Source of the DNA: Ureibacillus massiliensis 4400831 = CIP 108448 = CCUG 49529
GTDB lineage: Bacteria > Bacillota > Bacilli > Bacillales_A > Planococcaceae
DNA: 64,000 nt
Assembly: GCF_000772965.1 (NCBI RefSeq)
Contig: NZ_JPVQ01000008.1
Span: 43,150-107,149, forward strand
Direction: 5' to 3'
Position 1 is the first letter of the stretch. Every line of letters begins with the position of its first letter. Positions 1 through 9,372 of this stretch are shown piece after piece. A program made the translations under genes and the position numbers. The notes under the pieces were generated by a model, which ran no database searches, was not told the DNA's origin, and saw nothing but the letters and a program-made list of their open reading frames with translations.

Positions 1-1
1 G

Positions 2-154
2 GGTGCTGCGAAGCAAGGTTTAGAAGTTGAACTTGGTGGAGAACTATTCTCAGATGCGATGGGCGAAGAAGGAACTGAGGAAGGAACCTATTTAGGTATG
101 TATCGCCACAATGTAAACACTGTTTATGAAGGCTTAACTAGAGGTGTTGAGTAA
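2..154 (+). CDS. mntA: Manganese ABC transporter substrate-binding lipoprotein, C-terminal end (partial)
   Basis: The window opens inside a reading frame of 50 residues that ends at a TAA overlapping the next ATG (TAATG). The tail has the look of the C-terminus of cluster A-I metal-binding lipoproteins: a GLEVELGGELFSDAMG stretch, then an acidic EEGTEEGTY segment and MYRHNV. Its product would capture Mn2+ (or Zn2+) outside the membrane and deliver it to the permeases that follow. Assignment rests mostly on the downstream ATPase and two permeases, in the same order as Bacillus subtilis mntABCD. Start and lipobox lie outside the window. Confidence 0.85.
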   Translation, partial: GAAKQGLEVELGGELFSDAMGEEGTEEGTYLGMYRHNVNTVYEGLTRGVE

Positions 155-906
155 TGCATGTTCTAAAAGTAGAAAATTTAAGTGCCGCTTATCGGAAAAA
201 TACAGTTCTTCATGATGTCTCCTTTTCCGTTAAGAAAGGTTCACTTACTGGAATTGTTGGTCCTAATGGTGCAGGGAAGTCTACGTTAATCAAAGTTTTA
301 CTGGATTTACATCCTAAGCTTACTGGAAATGTATCATTTTTTGAGTCACCTTTAAAAACAGTGAAAACTAGAATTGGCTATGTTCCGCAACGTGGTTCTG
401 TTGATTGGGATTTTCCTACGGATGCATTAGACGTCGTGATGATGGGGATGTATGGCCAGATTGGTTGGCTGAAATGGCCTAATAAAAAACATAAAGAAAA
501 AGCTTTAAATGCATTAGATAAAGTAGGTATGGCTGACTATGCTCATCGTCAAATTAGTGAACTGTCTGGTGGTCAGCAGCAACGGGTTTTTTTAGCGCGA
601 GCTTTAATTCAAGAGGCGGATTTGTATTTTATGGATGAGCCACTAGCTGGCGTTGACGCTGCAACAGAGAGGGCGATTATGACCATATTACGTGAATTAA
701 AAAATGAAGGAAAAACAGTTTTAGTAGTTCATCATGACCTTCAAACTGTGGAAAATTATTTCGATCAGGTGTTGTTCTTAAACCGTACTGTTGTTGCACA
801 TGGCGAGGTTCATAATACTTTCACAACAGAAAATATTGAGAAAGCATATGGTGGTACTGTTCGTTGGTTGAAGGAGGGGATCGGCCTTGTCCATTCTCCT
901 ATCTAG
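154..906 (+). CDS. mntB: Manganese ABC transporter ATP-binding protein
   Basis: This 250-residue ABC ATPase powers metal import. Walker A is GPNGAGKS at residues 36-43, the signature LSGGQ is at 137-141, Walker B LYFMDEP at 157-163, and an H-loop follows in VLVVHHDL. The length is normal for the MntB/ZnuC family. The ATG overlaps the mntA stop by one base, so the genes are translationally coupled. The order lipoprotein, ATPase, permease, permease matches B. subtilis mntABCD; manganese is favoured over zinc because a DtxR/MntR-like gene closes the cluster, but specificity is inferred. Confidence 0.92.
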   Translation: MHVLKVENLSAAYRKNTVLHDVSFSVKKGSLTGIVGPNGAGKSTLIKVLLDLHPKLTGNVSFFESPLKTVKTRIGYVPQRGSVDWDFPTDALDVVMMGMYGQIGWLKWPNKKHKEKALNALDKVGMADYAHRQISELSGGQQQRVFLARALIQEADLYFMDEPLAGVDAATERAIMTILRELKNEGKTVLVVHHDLQTVENYFDQVLFLNRTVVAHGEVHNTFTTENIEKAYGGTVRWLKEGIGLVHSPI

Positions 907-1807
907 TAACTTTCAGTGGGTTTTCATGAGTACACTCTTTCTAGGTATCGCCTCCGGATTGATAGGTTGTTTAGCCTATTGGAAAAAGCAGAGTTTAATG
1001 AGTGATGCCCTTTCTCATGCTGCCCTACCTGGCGTTATGATTGGTTTTCTATTATTCCATGAAAAGAATTTTATTGTATTAATAATAGGAGCAAGTATTA
1101 GTGCCCTTCTTGGCGCATTATTAATCCTGTTAGTAAAATCAACCACTCGCATTACGGAAGATACGGCAATGGGGATGGTTTTAGCGGTATTCTTCGGTGG
1201 AGGAATGGTTCTTCTTACGATTGTGAATCGGAGTGGTGGCGGAAATCAGGCCGGTTTAGACAATTTTATATTTGGGCAGGCAGCCTCCATGGTAGGATCA
1301 GATGTTACTCTAATGTCAGCTCTTGCTCTACTAATCATTTTCGTAATTATTGCTGGATTTAAAGAATGGAAATTGTTTTTGTTCGATCCTAATTTTGCGA
1401 AGGGCTTTAATTTTTCAATTAAAGGAATGAATGCTCTCTATCTAATACTACTTGTATTGACAATTGTGATTGGAATTCAGGCGGTTGGCGTTATTCTGAT
1501 GTCCGCTCTACTCATAATTCCGGCAGTTAGTGCACGCTATTGGACGCATTCATTTAAGACGATGATGTGGTTATCGGCAGTATTTGGTGGTGTTGCTGGT
1601 GCGATTGGAACAACCATTAGTACATTTGGTGCTGGCTGGCCAACGGGACCTTTCATTGTATTGACATCAGGTTTTATCTTTTTAGCTTCCTTATTTTTAG
1701 GTGCAAAGAAGGGGTTAATTATCGAATATATGATGCTGCGCAATAAAAAGAATGAAATGAAGCAGCTTTCTTTAAAGGCACCAGTTGTAAGGGAGGGGAA
1801 ATCATGA
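887..1807 (+). CDS. mntC: Manganese ABC transporter permease
   Basis: A 306-residue, highly hydrophobic ABC-3 family permease with about eight or nine membrane segments and the family's LMSDALSHAALPGV cytoplasmic motif near residue 40. The start is a TTG at 887, placed 7-8 bases after a strong AAGGAGGGG (871-879) that sits inside the end of mntB, giving a 20-base overlap with the ATPase gene. It would form half of the membrane channel. The C-terminal tail (after about residue 275) is charged and cytoplasmic. Confidence 0.9.
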   Translation: MSILLSSNFQWVFMSTLFLGIASGLIGCLAYWKKQSLMSDALSHAALPGVMIGFLLFHEKNFIVLIIGASISALLGALLILLVKSTTRITEDTAMGMVLAVFFGGGMVLLTIVNRSGGGNQAGLDNFIFGQAASMVGSDVTLMSALALLIIFVIIAGFKEWKLFLFDPNFAKGFNFSIKGMNALYLILLVLTIVIGIQAVGVILMSALLIIPAVSARYWTHSFKTMMWLSAVFGGVAGAIGTTISTFGAGWPTGPFIVLTSGFIFLASLFLGAKKGLIIEYMMLRNKKNEMKQLSLKAPVVREGKS

Positions 1808-2676
1808 GCTATACGGCATGGATATTATTAACCGCTTCTCTCGTAGGAATTTCCTGTGGGATTGTGGGTGTGCTTTTGATTCTACGTCGAATGGCCATGA
1901 TGGCAGATGCTATTAGTCATACTGTACTTCTGGGTATTGTCATGGCTTACTTGGCAACTCAGAGTTTAAGTGGCATTCATATGGTGATAGGTGCAGCCGT
2001 TGCAGGTGTATTAACCACATATCTTGTGCAATGGTTAAATTCTAGAGGGGTTCAACACGATGCATCGATTGGTGTAGTATTTACGATACTTTTTGCATTA
2101 GGGGTTATTCTGATTGCAAAAAAAGTAGGGAATGCTCATCTTGATGTTAAACATGCTTTAATGGGGGAAATCGCATTTATTCCGTGGGATACCATTCGTA
2201 TACCTTTGCTCGGAGAAGTCCCTGTTGCAACACTGACTTTAATGATTGTATTATTCATTGTTAGTTTAATTATAGGGCTATTTTATAAGGAATGGAAAAT
2301 TACAACCTTTGACCCAGCTCTTGCTGCAAGTATTGGACTTCCAGTGCTTGCAATGCATTATCTATATATGACATTGCTATCGATGACAACTGTTGCAGCT
2401 TTTGATGCAGTTGGAGCTATCATGGTAGTTGCCATGCTAATTGCCCCTGCAGCTTCAGCCTATCTCTGGACGGATAAACTTATTATGATGTTTGTTTTAA
2501 GTGCTCTTTTTGGAACAATTTCAGCAGTTTTTGGGTATTACTTTGCCCTATGGATTGATACCTCCATTTCAGGCTCTATGGCATTTGCGACAGGTATCGT
2601 TTTTCTTATTAGTTTTTTATTCTCACCTCGACACGGTATGCTTTCGTATTGGATTCGCCCAGCTACAGCTAAATGA
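1804..2676 (+). CDS. mntD: Manganese ABC transporter permease
   Basis: Second ABC-3 family permease, 290 residues, with the parallel motif MADAISHTVLLGI near residue 33. It overlaps the previous permease by four bases (ATGA), which indicates coupled translation. Two different permeases in tandem are typical of mntCD and suggest a heterodimeric channel. About eight hydrophobic segments are visible. Confidence 0.9.
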   Translation: MSYTAWILLTASLVGISCGIVGVLLILRRMAMMADAISHTVLLGIVMAYLATQSLSGIHMVIGAAVAGVLTTYLVQWLNSRGVQHDASIGVVFTILFALGVILIAKKVGNAHLDVKHALMGEIAFIPWDTIRIPLLGEVPVATLTLMIVLFIVSLIIGLFYKEWKITTFDPALAASIGLPVLAMHYLYMTLLSMTTVAAFDAVGAIMVVAMLIAPAASAYLWTDKLIMMFVLSALFGTISAVFGYYFALWIDTSISGSMAFATGIVFLISFLFSPRHGMLSYWIRPATAK

Positions 2677-2718
2677 TGAAGTTTGTTTTAACGTATTGCG
2701 AAATAGGGAGTGAAAAGT

Positions 2719-3084
2719 TTGGTTTCAGCTAATAGAGAGAAACACCTTTGGGAGATATATACCAATTTAAACGAAGAAGGGTACACGAGAGTATCGCAAT
2801 TAGCAAAATCATTACAAGTTTCAGTTCCCTCTGCCTCTAAAATGGCGAAAAAATTAAATGAAGAGAACCTAATACAATTTCAACGATACGGCATCATTAC
2901 TTTGACTGAAAAGGGAAATGAAATAAGCAAGGGACTTATTCGGAGGCATAAAATATTAGTGCATCTTTTCGAAGTAATAGGTATCGAGCAGGAAAAAATC
3001 GAAAATGAAGTAAAAAATGTAGAAACCTATATTAGTAGTGAAGTGATTGAGAAGCTAGAGCGTTTTTTGATGAATTATCACTAG
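2719..3084 (+). CDS. DtxR/MntR-family transcriptional regulator lacking most metal ligands
   Basis: A winged-helix DNA-binding domain (residues 1-60, with RVSQLAKSLQVSVPSASKMAKKL as the HTH) is followed by a short DtxR-type dimerisation domain. It lies 40 bases after mntD and so probably controls the importer. I chose the TTG at 2719 because AGGGAG (2705-2710) is eight bases upstream; the GTG at 2710 would overlap that site. Compared from memory with B. subtilis MntR, the ligand positions D8, E11, E99 and H103 appear as K, W, K and T here, while H77 and E102 are kept. It is also shorter (121 against 142 residues). It may respond weakly or differently to metal. Confidence 0.8.
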   Translation: MVSANREKHLWEIYTNLNEEGYTRVSQLAKSLQVSVPSASKMAKKLNEENLIQFQRYGIITLTEKGNEISKGLIRRHKILVHLFEVIGIEQEKIENEVKNVETYISSEVIEKLERFLMNYH

Positions 3085-3090
3085 TTTTTT

Positions 3091-3128
3091 AAAGGTCTTG
3101 CAGTAAGATAAGCTGCGGGACCTTTTTT
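3091..3128 (+). terminator. Intrinsic terminator of the mnt operon
   Basis: AAAGGTCTTGCAG pairs with CTGCGGGACCTTT (with two G-U pairs) across a short loop and is followed by a run of T. Confidence 0.85.
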
Positions 3129-3271
3129 GTTGTGTTGATGCAAAGAAATGGCGACATTTTGCCTTCAAGTAACTGTTCATTATCATTTTTCATTTTTTTG
3201 TGGGAAAATAATTAAAGGATGATTGTAAATAAAGCGCGACTAAAACGAAGTCCAAAGGGAAGGGGGATTTT

Positions 3272-3883
3272 ATGGTTATTGATAAAATACGAGAGAGATT
3301 TAATCAAAATCAGCCACTTTTTATAGGGGAGGATACGGCATTTCAATCTGCAGTGCTTATTCCGCTAGTGCAGGTTGATGGAGTGTGGCACGTCCTATTT
3401 GAAGTGCGCTCATTGAAAATGCGAAAACAGCCTGGAGATATCAGTTTTCCTGGCGGCAAAATAGATCCAACAGACAAATCTCCTTTGGAAGCAGCAGTAC
3501 GGGAGACAGTCGAAGAGCTAGGAATTAAATTTGAATCAATCAACGTCATTAGTGAGTTAAGTCCACTTGTCACAAGTCCGAAGTTTGTTGTATATCCCTT
3601 TGTTGCAATACTGGACGTGAAGCAAATTCAGATCAATGAACATGAAGTGGAAGAAGTGTTTACGATTCCTTTAGATTGGCTGTTGGAATACGAGCCTTAT
3701 ATGCATTATGCATCGGTTGAAGTAAAACCATCAACTGATTTTCCGTTTCATAAAATTATGAATGGTGAACAATATGAGTGGAGAACACGCTCCATGGAGG
3801 AATGGTTTTTTGACTATGAAGACTACACGATTTGGGGGCTAACGGCAAGGATTTTAAAATACTTTGTGGAGAGATTGAAATAA
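3272..3883 (+). CDS. Nudix hydrolase, CoA pyrophosphatase family
   Basis: A 203-residue Nudix hydrolase. The Nudix box runs from about residue 61 to 85 (GGKID...EAAVRETVEELG), preceded by the SLKMRKQPGDISFPGG segment that marks the CoA pyrophosphatase subgroup (NudL/YeaB-like). The family cleaves CoA and oxidised CoA to phosphopantetheine and 3',5'-ADP. It has AAGGGAAGGGGG upstream of its ATG and is monocistronic between two terminators. Confidence 0.85.
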   Translation: MVIDKIRERFNQNQPLFIGEDTAFQSAVLIPLVQVDGVWHVLFEVRSLKMRKQPGDISFPGGKIDPTDKSPLEAAVRETVEELGIKFESINVISELSPLVTSPKFVVYPFVAILDVKQIQINEHEVEEVFTIPLDWLLEYEPYMHYASVEVKPSTDFPFHKIMNGEQYEWRTRSMEEWFFDYEDYTIWGLTARILKYFVERLK

Positions 3884-3927
3884 TGGAGTAGCCTTAAGGA
3901 AAATGGATTTGACTAAAGTGATGAAAG

Positions 3928-3958
3928 GTGTGCAAAATCAGATTTTGCACACTTTTTT
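3928..3958 (+). terminator. Intrinsic terminator after the Nudix gene
   Basis: GTGTGCAAAATC and GATTTTGCACAC form a near-perfect stem with a very short loop, followed by TTTTTT. Confidence 0.85.
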
Positions 3959-4029
3959 ATTAGGCATGAGGCGATATGAATAGAAGTTTTTTTATAATTT
4001 TGTAGTGGGGCTATTATTGTTCCGGGATT

Positions 4030-4264
4030 GTCTATTATATGCTTCATTCTGTCTATTATCCTGGAACTTCTGTCTATAATGGATTGGCACTGCGACAGAT
4101 GTCTATTAAGTGTATTGGCTTGTCTATTATCCAGTGAGGTCTGTCCATTAACTTGCCGCAAAATGCAATGTGTATATTATCGGACTGTTTTGTCTATTAT
4201 CCAATGAGGGTTGTCTATTATCGTCCAAAATCCGGTCTATAATCCACCAAACGCAGTTTATAAT
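4030..4264. repeat. Degenerate 21-bp-periodic intergenic repeat around GTCTATTAT
   Basis: The 9-mer GTCTATTAT or a close variant starts at 4030, 4051, 4072, 4101, 4122, 4143, 4172, 4192, 4213, 4235 and about 4255. Spacing is 20-22 bases with two gaps of 29. Sequence between the cores is poorly conserved apart from CCNGTGAGG-like pieces. A spurious minus-strand frame across it shows the period as a seven-residue IID repeat. No gene is credible in this stretch. Confidence 0.7.
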
Positions 4265-4301
4265 TTTCTGGCGTCCGTTTGCTATTAGAAATGTAAACAT
4301 T

Positions 4302-4478
4302 TTATTTTCTTGCCTTCCTCCAAATCAAACAAGCGATTAATAAAATTACTCCAACTATTCCACCAATCATTTGGTCTAAAAATAGTTCACCTGTTCGAAC
4401 GTAACGAAGAATAAAAGTGCCTCCAAAAATAATAATGATAATGAGCGAAAGTCGAATTAAAAATGAGTTGACGGCCAT
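4302..4478 (-). CDS. Small two-helix membrane protein (58 aa)
   Basis: A short minus-strand gene missed by length filters. It starts MAVNSFLIRL and has two hydrophobic stretches (about residues 7-23 and 36-52), separated by a polar RYVRTGELFLDQ loop and ending in the basic tail IWRKARK. AGAGG lies seven bases before the ATG, which supports translation. It faces away from the sodium channel gene. I do not recognise a family; it may be a small membrane regulator. Confidence 0.6.
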   Translation of the reverse strand: MAVNSFLIRLSLIIIIIFGGTFILRYVRTGELFLDQMIGGIVGVILLIACLIWRKARK

Positions 4479-4625
4479 ACTTATACCTCTTTTCGTGTAA
4501 ATATTTTTTGATTATATAAAAATCAGTGGCTTCTTTTTGAGCCCTTTTAATATTAAACTAGTATTAACTTCTATTAGAGTAACATAAGCGGTGAAAATAA
4601 CTGAAGTTTAAGAGAGGAAAAATGT

Positions 4626-5444
4626 ATGAAATTAAAAGGTATTGTTGAACATCGATTATTCTCTACTGGAATTATGTTGCTCATTCTTGTAAATGCAATT
4701 TGCATCGGCTTAGAAACGTATCCGGAACTACATAGTACATATCAAGATTTGTTCATCATTGTGGATCGCGTTATACTAACACTATTTTGTATTGAAATTG
4801 CACTAAAATTGGTCGCTTATAAAGGTAATTATTTTAAAAGTGGTTGGAACGTAATGGATTTTTCTATCGTCGTCCTAAGCTTACTTTTTATTAATACGAG
4901 CTTTGTGAGCGTCTTACGAATTATTCGAGTGTTAAGGATTTTAAGAACTATTTCAGTTTTCCCTTCATTAAGACGGCTAGTAAACGCACTGTTCATGTCT
5001 ATACCTGCATTGGGCAGTACTTTTTTATTAATGGTGATTGTATTTTATATTTATGCCATTATCGGTACAACGTTTTTTGCAGAGGTTACACCGGAATACT
5101 TTGGAAGTCTGGAATTGGCATTATTAGCATTATTTCAAGTATTTACATTAGAATCATGGGCAAGTGCAATATTCAGACCAATTTTTCTAGAGTTTGGTTG
5201 GTCTTGGATATATTTTAGTTCCTTTATAATTATTAGTGCGTTTATCGTCGCAAATATCTTCTTTGGAGAAATCGTTAATAATGCACAGAAAATATCTCAG
5301 GAGATGGAAGTAGATAATAAAGAACTTGTGAATGAATTAGAAGGGATCCAAGAAGAATTAGCCAATGTTCGAGAGTCTAATAAGCAGTTACAAGAAAAAA
5401 TGAACCAGCTGATGAACGCCCTACTGCAGAAGCAAAAAGGTTAG
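4626..5444 (+). CDS. Voltage-gated sodium channel, NaChBac-like
   Basis: A 272-residue ion transport protein with one six-helix unit. S4 (about residues 98-118) carries regularly spaced arginines (RIIRVLRILR then RRL). The pore loop has the selectivity filter TLESWAS at 174-180, the bacterial Nav signature. S6 follows at about 196-217. The C-terminus (225-270) is a predicted coiled coil, which in this family holds the tetramer together. The family conducts Na+ and in alkaliphiles supports motility and pH homeostasis. Confidence 0.9.
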   Translation: MKLKGIVEHRLFSTGIMLLILVNAICIGLETYPELHSTYQDLFIIVDRVILTLFCIEIALKLVAYKGNYFKSGWNVMDFSIVVLSLLFINTSFVSVLRIIRVLRILRTISVFPSLRRLVNALFMSIPALGSTFLLMVIVFYIYAIIGTTFFAEVTPEYFGSLELALLALFQVFTLESWASAIFRPIFLEFGWSWIYFSSFIIISAFIVANIFFGEIVNNAQKISQEMEVDNKELVNELEGIQEELANVRESNKQLQEKMNQLMNALLQKQKG

Positions 5445-5502
5445 TTTATGTTCCATTTAATGAAGCATGATTCTATATATAAGGATTCCTTTAAAAATAA
5501 CA

Positions 5503-5548
5503 ACACCCTTTTCTTCAAAATTAGTTTGATAGATAAGGGTGTCTTTTT
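5503..5548 (+). terminator. Terminator between convergent genes
   Basis: ACACCCTT and AAGGGTGT form an eight-base stem with a long loop, followed by CTTTTTT on the plus strand. Confidence 0.6.
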
Positions 5549-5576
5549 TAGTACTTATTATGCTTCTGCCGAAAAT

Positions 5577-6443
5577 TTACTCTTCCCTCAAAAGAGGTAG
5601 GGTACAGCAACGGAATGACCCGCCAGATTTTATGATTTCGGTAATATCAACTTCAATTACCTCAAAGCCTTTATTGCTAAGTTGTTTATTTACCTTTTCA
5701 TTCACTGGTAGACTAATCACTCTTTTGTTGCCAATGCTCAAGACATTTGTACCTAATTGAAACTGTTCCTCTTCAGATACTTCGATTAAATCATAGCGTG
5801 AGGCAAAAAGATCAATGTCTTTTTCTGTTAAGGCTTTTGGATAGATGAGTGCAACGTCAGGGGAAACTACATTAAATACACAATCCAAATGTAAGAACTT
5901 TTCTTTGAATGGTACAGTTATGACATTAAATTGATTTAAGAGTCGTTGTAATTGATCCGCTGCTTTTTGATTTGTCCGATCGCTTAGTCCAACATATATA
6001 GTATCTCTGTCTATAATTACATCTCCACCTTCAATTTTCTCCTCAACTAAATTGAAATAGGAGATTTCTTCATCCTCTAGCCATTGTTTTAAAACGTTTT
6101 CCTCACCTTGACGTAGATTGTTTGCCATTTTCGCAACAAAGATTGTTTGTCCTAGAGTAAAACCGATATCACGAGTGAAGACCTGTTCGGGATATTTTTT
6201 ATGATAGGGTAGTAAAATAACCTCGATATTATACTTTTTTAGTGTCTTCACCAATTCCTCATGTTGTTTGAGTGCGCGTTCGATATGAATCCCTTCATTT
6301 TTAAAGTGCCTCTGTGTTTCGTTAATTATTTCTCGGATATTCATATACTGAGGCTGGCAAAGGATTACTCGTTTTAATGTATCGTATTCACTCTTACAAA
6401 AAGTCTTCAAGTTTGTTTCTGTATGTTCTTTCATCTTAGCCAT
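5577..6443 (-). CDS. Dimethylarginine dimethylaminohydrolase / amidinotransferase family protein
   Basis: A 288-residue guanidino-group-modifying hydrolase fold. Motifs in order: FTRDIGF (89-95), EGGD (138-141), HLD (185-187, with the catalytic His) and SGGSFRCC (273-280), where Cys279 (or 280) would be the nucleophile. These fit DDAH-like enzymes, which release citrulline or urea-type products from guanidines; substrate is not evident. It resembles B. subtilis YkgA. The promoter faces the SDR gene divergently. Confidence 0.82.
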   Translation of the reverse strand: MAKMKEHTETNLKTFCKSEYDTLKRVILCQPQYMNIREIINETQRHFKNEGIHIERALKQHEELVKTLKKYNIEVILLPYHKKYPEQVFTRDIGFTLGQTIFVAKMANNLRQGEENVLKQWLEDEEISYFNLVEEKIEGGDVIIDRDTIYVGLSDRTNQKAADQLQRLLNQFNVITVPFKEKFLHLDCVFNVVSPDVALIYPKALTEKDIDLFASRYDLIEVSEEEQFQLGTNVLSIGNKRVISLPVNEKVNKQLSNKGFEVIEVDITEIIKSGGSFRCCTLPLLREE

Positions 6444-6614
6444 CCTTTTTTAAAACTATGTTTTCCGAAACAATCAGTATTATTACAATTTAAGCTTAAG
6501 AAATTTCAGTGCATGATATAAAAGATGTTCACAAAAATCGAATTCATACCAAATCTATCCACTAGATAGTATAATGGGAGCGAAAATAAATACAGCGAAA
6601 AAGGAGTCGTTAAA

Positions 6615-7340
6615 ATGGCACAATCAATAAATGGAAAAGTAGCATATATCACTGGTGCAGCAAAAGGAATTGGTAAAGCGATTGCAATTCATTTAGCAAA
6701 AGAAGGTGTAAATGTAGGCTTACTTGCAAGAACAGAATCCACATTAAAAGAAGTAGCGGCTGAAGTTGAAGGCTTAGGTGTAAAAGTTGCTTATGCTGTG
6801 GCGGATGTTACATCGAAAGAGGAAGTTGAAACAGCTGTTTCCAAATTAACGAAAGACTTAGGTACTGCTGATATTTTAATTAACAATGCAGGTACTGCAA
6901 AATTTGATACGGTTTTAAATATGGATCCAGAAGAGTGGAAAAAAATCATTGATGTCAACTTGATGGGTACTTATTATGTAACGCGTGCCGTATTACCTCA
7001 ACTAATCGAAAAAAATGGTGGGGACATCATTAATATTTCATCAACAAGCGGATTAGGTGGAGCTGCAACATCAAGTGCATATAGTGCATCAAAATTTGGT
7101 GTTATTGGTTTCACTGAGTCATTAGCACAAGAGGTTCGACGCAATAATATTCGCGTGTCAGCATTAACGCCTAGTACTGTAGGAACAGATTTATCCCTTG
7201 AGTTAAACTTAATTAAAGAAAACGATGAATCTAAAATTATGCAACCAGATGACATTGCTGAGTTTATTGTGGATCAACTAAAATTAAATCCAAGAGTTTA
7301 TGTGAAAACAGCAAGCTTAATTGCGACGAATCCATTCTAA
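6615..7340 (+). CDS. SDR-family oxidoreductase, 3-ketoacyl-ACP reductase-like
   Basis: A 241-residue classical short-chain dehydrogenase. The cofactor motif TGAAKGIG is at 13-20, NNAG at 90-93, and the catalytic YSASK at 156-160 with an upstream Ser in NISST. It looks FabG-like, but isolated FabG paralogues often act on other carbonyls, so the substrate is open. AAGGAG is eight bases before the ATG and a strong terminator follows. Confidence 0.85.
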   Translation: MAQSINGKVAYITGAAKGIGKAIAIHLAKEGVNVGLLARTESTLKEVAAEVEGLGVKVAYAVADVTSKEEVETAVSKLTKDLGTADILINNAGTAKFDTVLNMDPEEWKKIIDVNLMGTYYVTRAVLPQLIEKNGGDIINISSTSGLGGAATSSAYSASKFGVIGFTESLAQEVRRNNIRVSALTPSTVGTDLSLELNLIKENDESKIMQPDDIAEFIVDQLKLNPRVYVKTASLIATNPF

Positions 7341-7371
7341 TTAGCTGAAATTATAAGTTGAGAAATATAGT

Positions 7372-7411
7372 TAACCCCCTTCGCTCTGTTGGTAGCAAAG
7401 GGGGTTATTTA
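7372..7411 (+). terminator. Bidirectional intrinsic terminator
   Basis: TAACCCCCTT...CGCT pairs with AGC...AAAGGGGGTTA. It separates the SDR gene from the convergent DUF779 gene and carries a T-rich tail on the plus strand. Confidence 0.8.
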
Positions 7412-7418
7412 CGTAAAA

Positions 7419-7748
7419 CTACATTTCTAATTTTTTAGCTTGGATAATAAAGGACTTATTCATGCTGCTTTCGAGTGAAAAGGAGTTGCCTAATCCATCA
7501 ACGACATCAATGATAATTTGCAGATGCTGCCAATAAGAAAAGTTTGAGGTGTGCATATAATAAGGCACGTCCAATATCATTCCTATTTGCTCGTCACGGC
7601 TACCGAGATAAAAGTCACCAGCTGTCATGCAAATAGGGGAAGTCCCATCACAGCAGCCTTCTGAGTGAATAAACACAAGCTCTCCGTGCTGCTTTTGTAA
7701 TTGTTTGATTAGCTCTTTAGCAGCAGCTGTTGCAACAACTTTCTCCAT
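7419..7748 (-). CDS. DUF779 protein
   Basis: A 109-residue DUF779 protein with the conserved HSEGCCDGTSPIC cysteine cluster near residues 28-40. DUF779 genes nearly always sit beside acetaldehyde-type aldehyde dehydrogenases, as here, one base after the dehydrogenase stop. The cysteines suggest metal binding or a redox accessory role, but no function is established to my knowledge. Confidence 0.85.
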   Translation of the reverse strand: MEKVVATAAAKELIKQLQKQHGELVFIHSEGCCDGTSPICMTAGDFYLGSRDEQIGMILDVPYYMHTSNFSYWQHLQIIIDVVDGLGNSFSLESSMNKSFIIQAKKLEM

Positions 7749-7749
7749 A

Positions 7750-9270
7750 TTAGAAGAAGCCCATTGATCCTTTATTGTAGCCTACTAAAATACATTTTGT
7801 TTGTTGATAGTGGCTAAGCATCATTAAGTGGTTTTCACGACCGATACCCGATTGTTTGTAACCACCGAATGCAGCATGTGCTGGGTATTGGTGATATGTG
7901 TTAGTCCAAACGCGACCAGCTTGGATTGCACGACCAGCGCGGTATGCGATTTCGCCATTACGAGACCATACACCAGCACCTAAGCCGTATAATGTGTCGT
8001 TAGCGATTGAAATTGCTTCGTCGAAATCTTTGAATGTTGTCACTGAAAGTACTGGACCAAAGATTTCTTCTTGGAAGATACGCATGTTGTTTGTGCCTTT
8101 GAATACAGTTGGAGCTACGTAGTATCCTTCAGCTAATTCGCCTTCTAATTTGTTTTGGTAACCGCCGATTAAAAGTTCAGCACCTTCTTCTTTACCGATT
8201 TCGATATAAGAAAGAATTTTATCTAATTGTTGTTTAGAAGCTTGAGCACCCATCATTGTGTCTGTATCTAATGGATTACCAATTTTAATCGCTTTAATGC
8301 GTTCCATTACTTTTTCCATGAATTTATCATAGATTGATTCATGAACTAATGCGCGTGAAGGGCATGTACAAATTTCACCTGAGTTAAGAGCGAATAATAC
8401 GAAGCCTTCAATTGCTTTATCTAAATACTCATCATCTGCATCCATTACGTCTGGGAAGAAAATGTTTGGTGATTTACCACCAAGCTCTAATGTTACAGGA
8501 ATAATATTTTCAGTTGCATATTGCATAATTGAGCGACCTACTGCTGTTGAACCAGTGAAGGCGATTTTTGCAATACGTGGGTTTGTTGCAAGTGGTTTCC
8601 CAACTTCTAAACCTGTACCTTGAACGATGTTTAATACACCTTTTGGTAATAAATCTTGGATTAGCTCGATTAATACACACATAGAAGCCGGTGTTTGCTC
8701 AGCTGGCTTCATCACGATACAGTTACCTGCAACAAGTGCTGGAGCGATTTTCCATGCAGCCATAAGTAGTGGGAAGTTCCAAGGAATAATTTGTCCAACT
8801 ACACCTAGTGGCTCGTGGAAATGATATGCTACTGTATCACCATCGATTTCACTAATACCGCCCTCTTGAGCGCGAATAACACCTGCGAAATAACGGAAGT
8901 GATCAACTACTAAAGGAATATCTGCATTTAATGTTTCACGCACTGCTTTACCATTGTCCCAAGTTTCAGCAACAGCAATCATTTCAAGATTTTCTTCAAT
9001 GCGATCCGCAATTTTATTTAAAATTTGTGAGCGGTAAGCAACAGTTGTTTTACCCCAAGCATCTTTTGCTGCATGTGCTGCATCAAGTGCTAATTCAACG
9101 TCTTCTGCTGTTGAACGAGGAACTGTTGTAAATACTTTACCTGTCACTGGAGAAATTACTTCTAAATATTGACCTTTTACTGGTGCAACCCATTCTCCGC
9201 CAATGAAGTTTTGATATTGATCTTTAAATTGAACTAAAGAACCTTCTGTATTTGGATTTGCATAAATCAT
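7750..9270 (-). CDS. NAD-dependent aldehyde dehydrogenase
   Basis: A 506-residue aldehyde dehydrogenase close to the AldB/ExaC acetaldehyde group. The general base is Glu262 in LELGGKSP, and the nucleophile is Cys301 in [10 protein letters not shown] start at the ATG ending at 9270 (MIYANPN), with a G-rich GGGGGCAGGA just upstream; the ATG at 9285 has only A/T before it. Co-transcribed with the DUF779 gene. A cre-like site about 100 bases upstream suggests catabolite control. Confidence 0.9.
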   Translation of the reverse strand: MIYANPNTEGSLVQFKDQYQNFIGGEWVAPVKGQYLEVISPVTGKVFTTVPRSTAEDVELALDAAHAAKDAWGKTTVAYRSQILNKIADRIEENLEMIAVAETWDNGKAVRETLNADIPLVVDHFRYFAGVIRAQEGGISEIDGDTVAYHFHEPLGVVGQIIPWNFPLLMAAWKIAPALVAGNCIVMKPAEQTPASMCVLIELIQDLLPKGVLNIVQGTGLEVGKPLATNPRIAKIAFTGSTAVGRSIMQYATENIIPVTLELGGKSPNIFFPDVMDADDEYLDKAIEGFVLFALNSGEICTCPSRALVHESIYDKFMEKVMERIKAIKIGNPLDTDTMMGAQASKQQLDKILSYIEIGKEEGAELLIGGYQNKLEGELAEGYYVAPTVFKGTNNMRIFQEEIFGPVLSVTTFKDFDEAISIANDTLYGLGAGVWSRNGEIAYRAGRAIQAGRVWTNTYHQYPAHAAFGGYKQSGIGRENHLMMLSHYQQTKCILVGYNKGSMGFF

Positions 9271-9372
9271 AATTCCTGCCCCCATAAATTAAAAAATATA
9301 TTTATTATTAGAGATTGTCATAATTTCGACATATTTCTCTTTGAATCTATCATACTCCTTTTTAAAAAATAA

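Noticed and set aside
3913..4161. Minus-strand frame of 82 codons with a heptad-like IID repeat
   Set aside because: The repeat is the 21-bp DNA period read in frame; no ribosome site and no homology-like features.
4030..4264. Possible CRISPR array
   Set aside because: The cores are only nine bases, degenerate, spacing is 21-29 and no cas gene is present.
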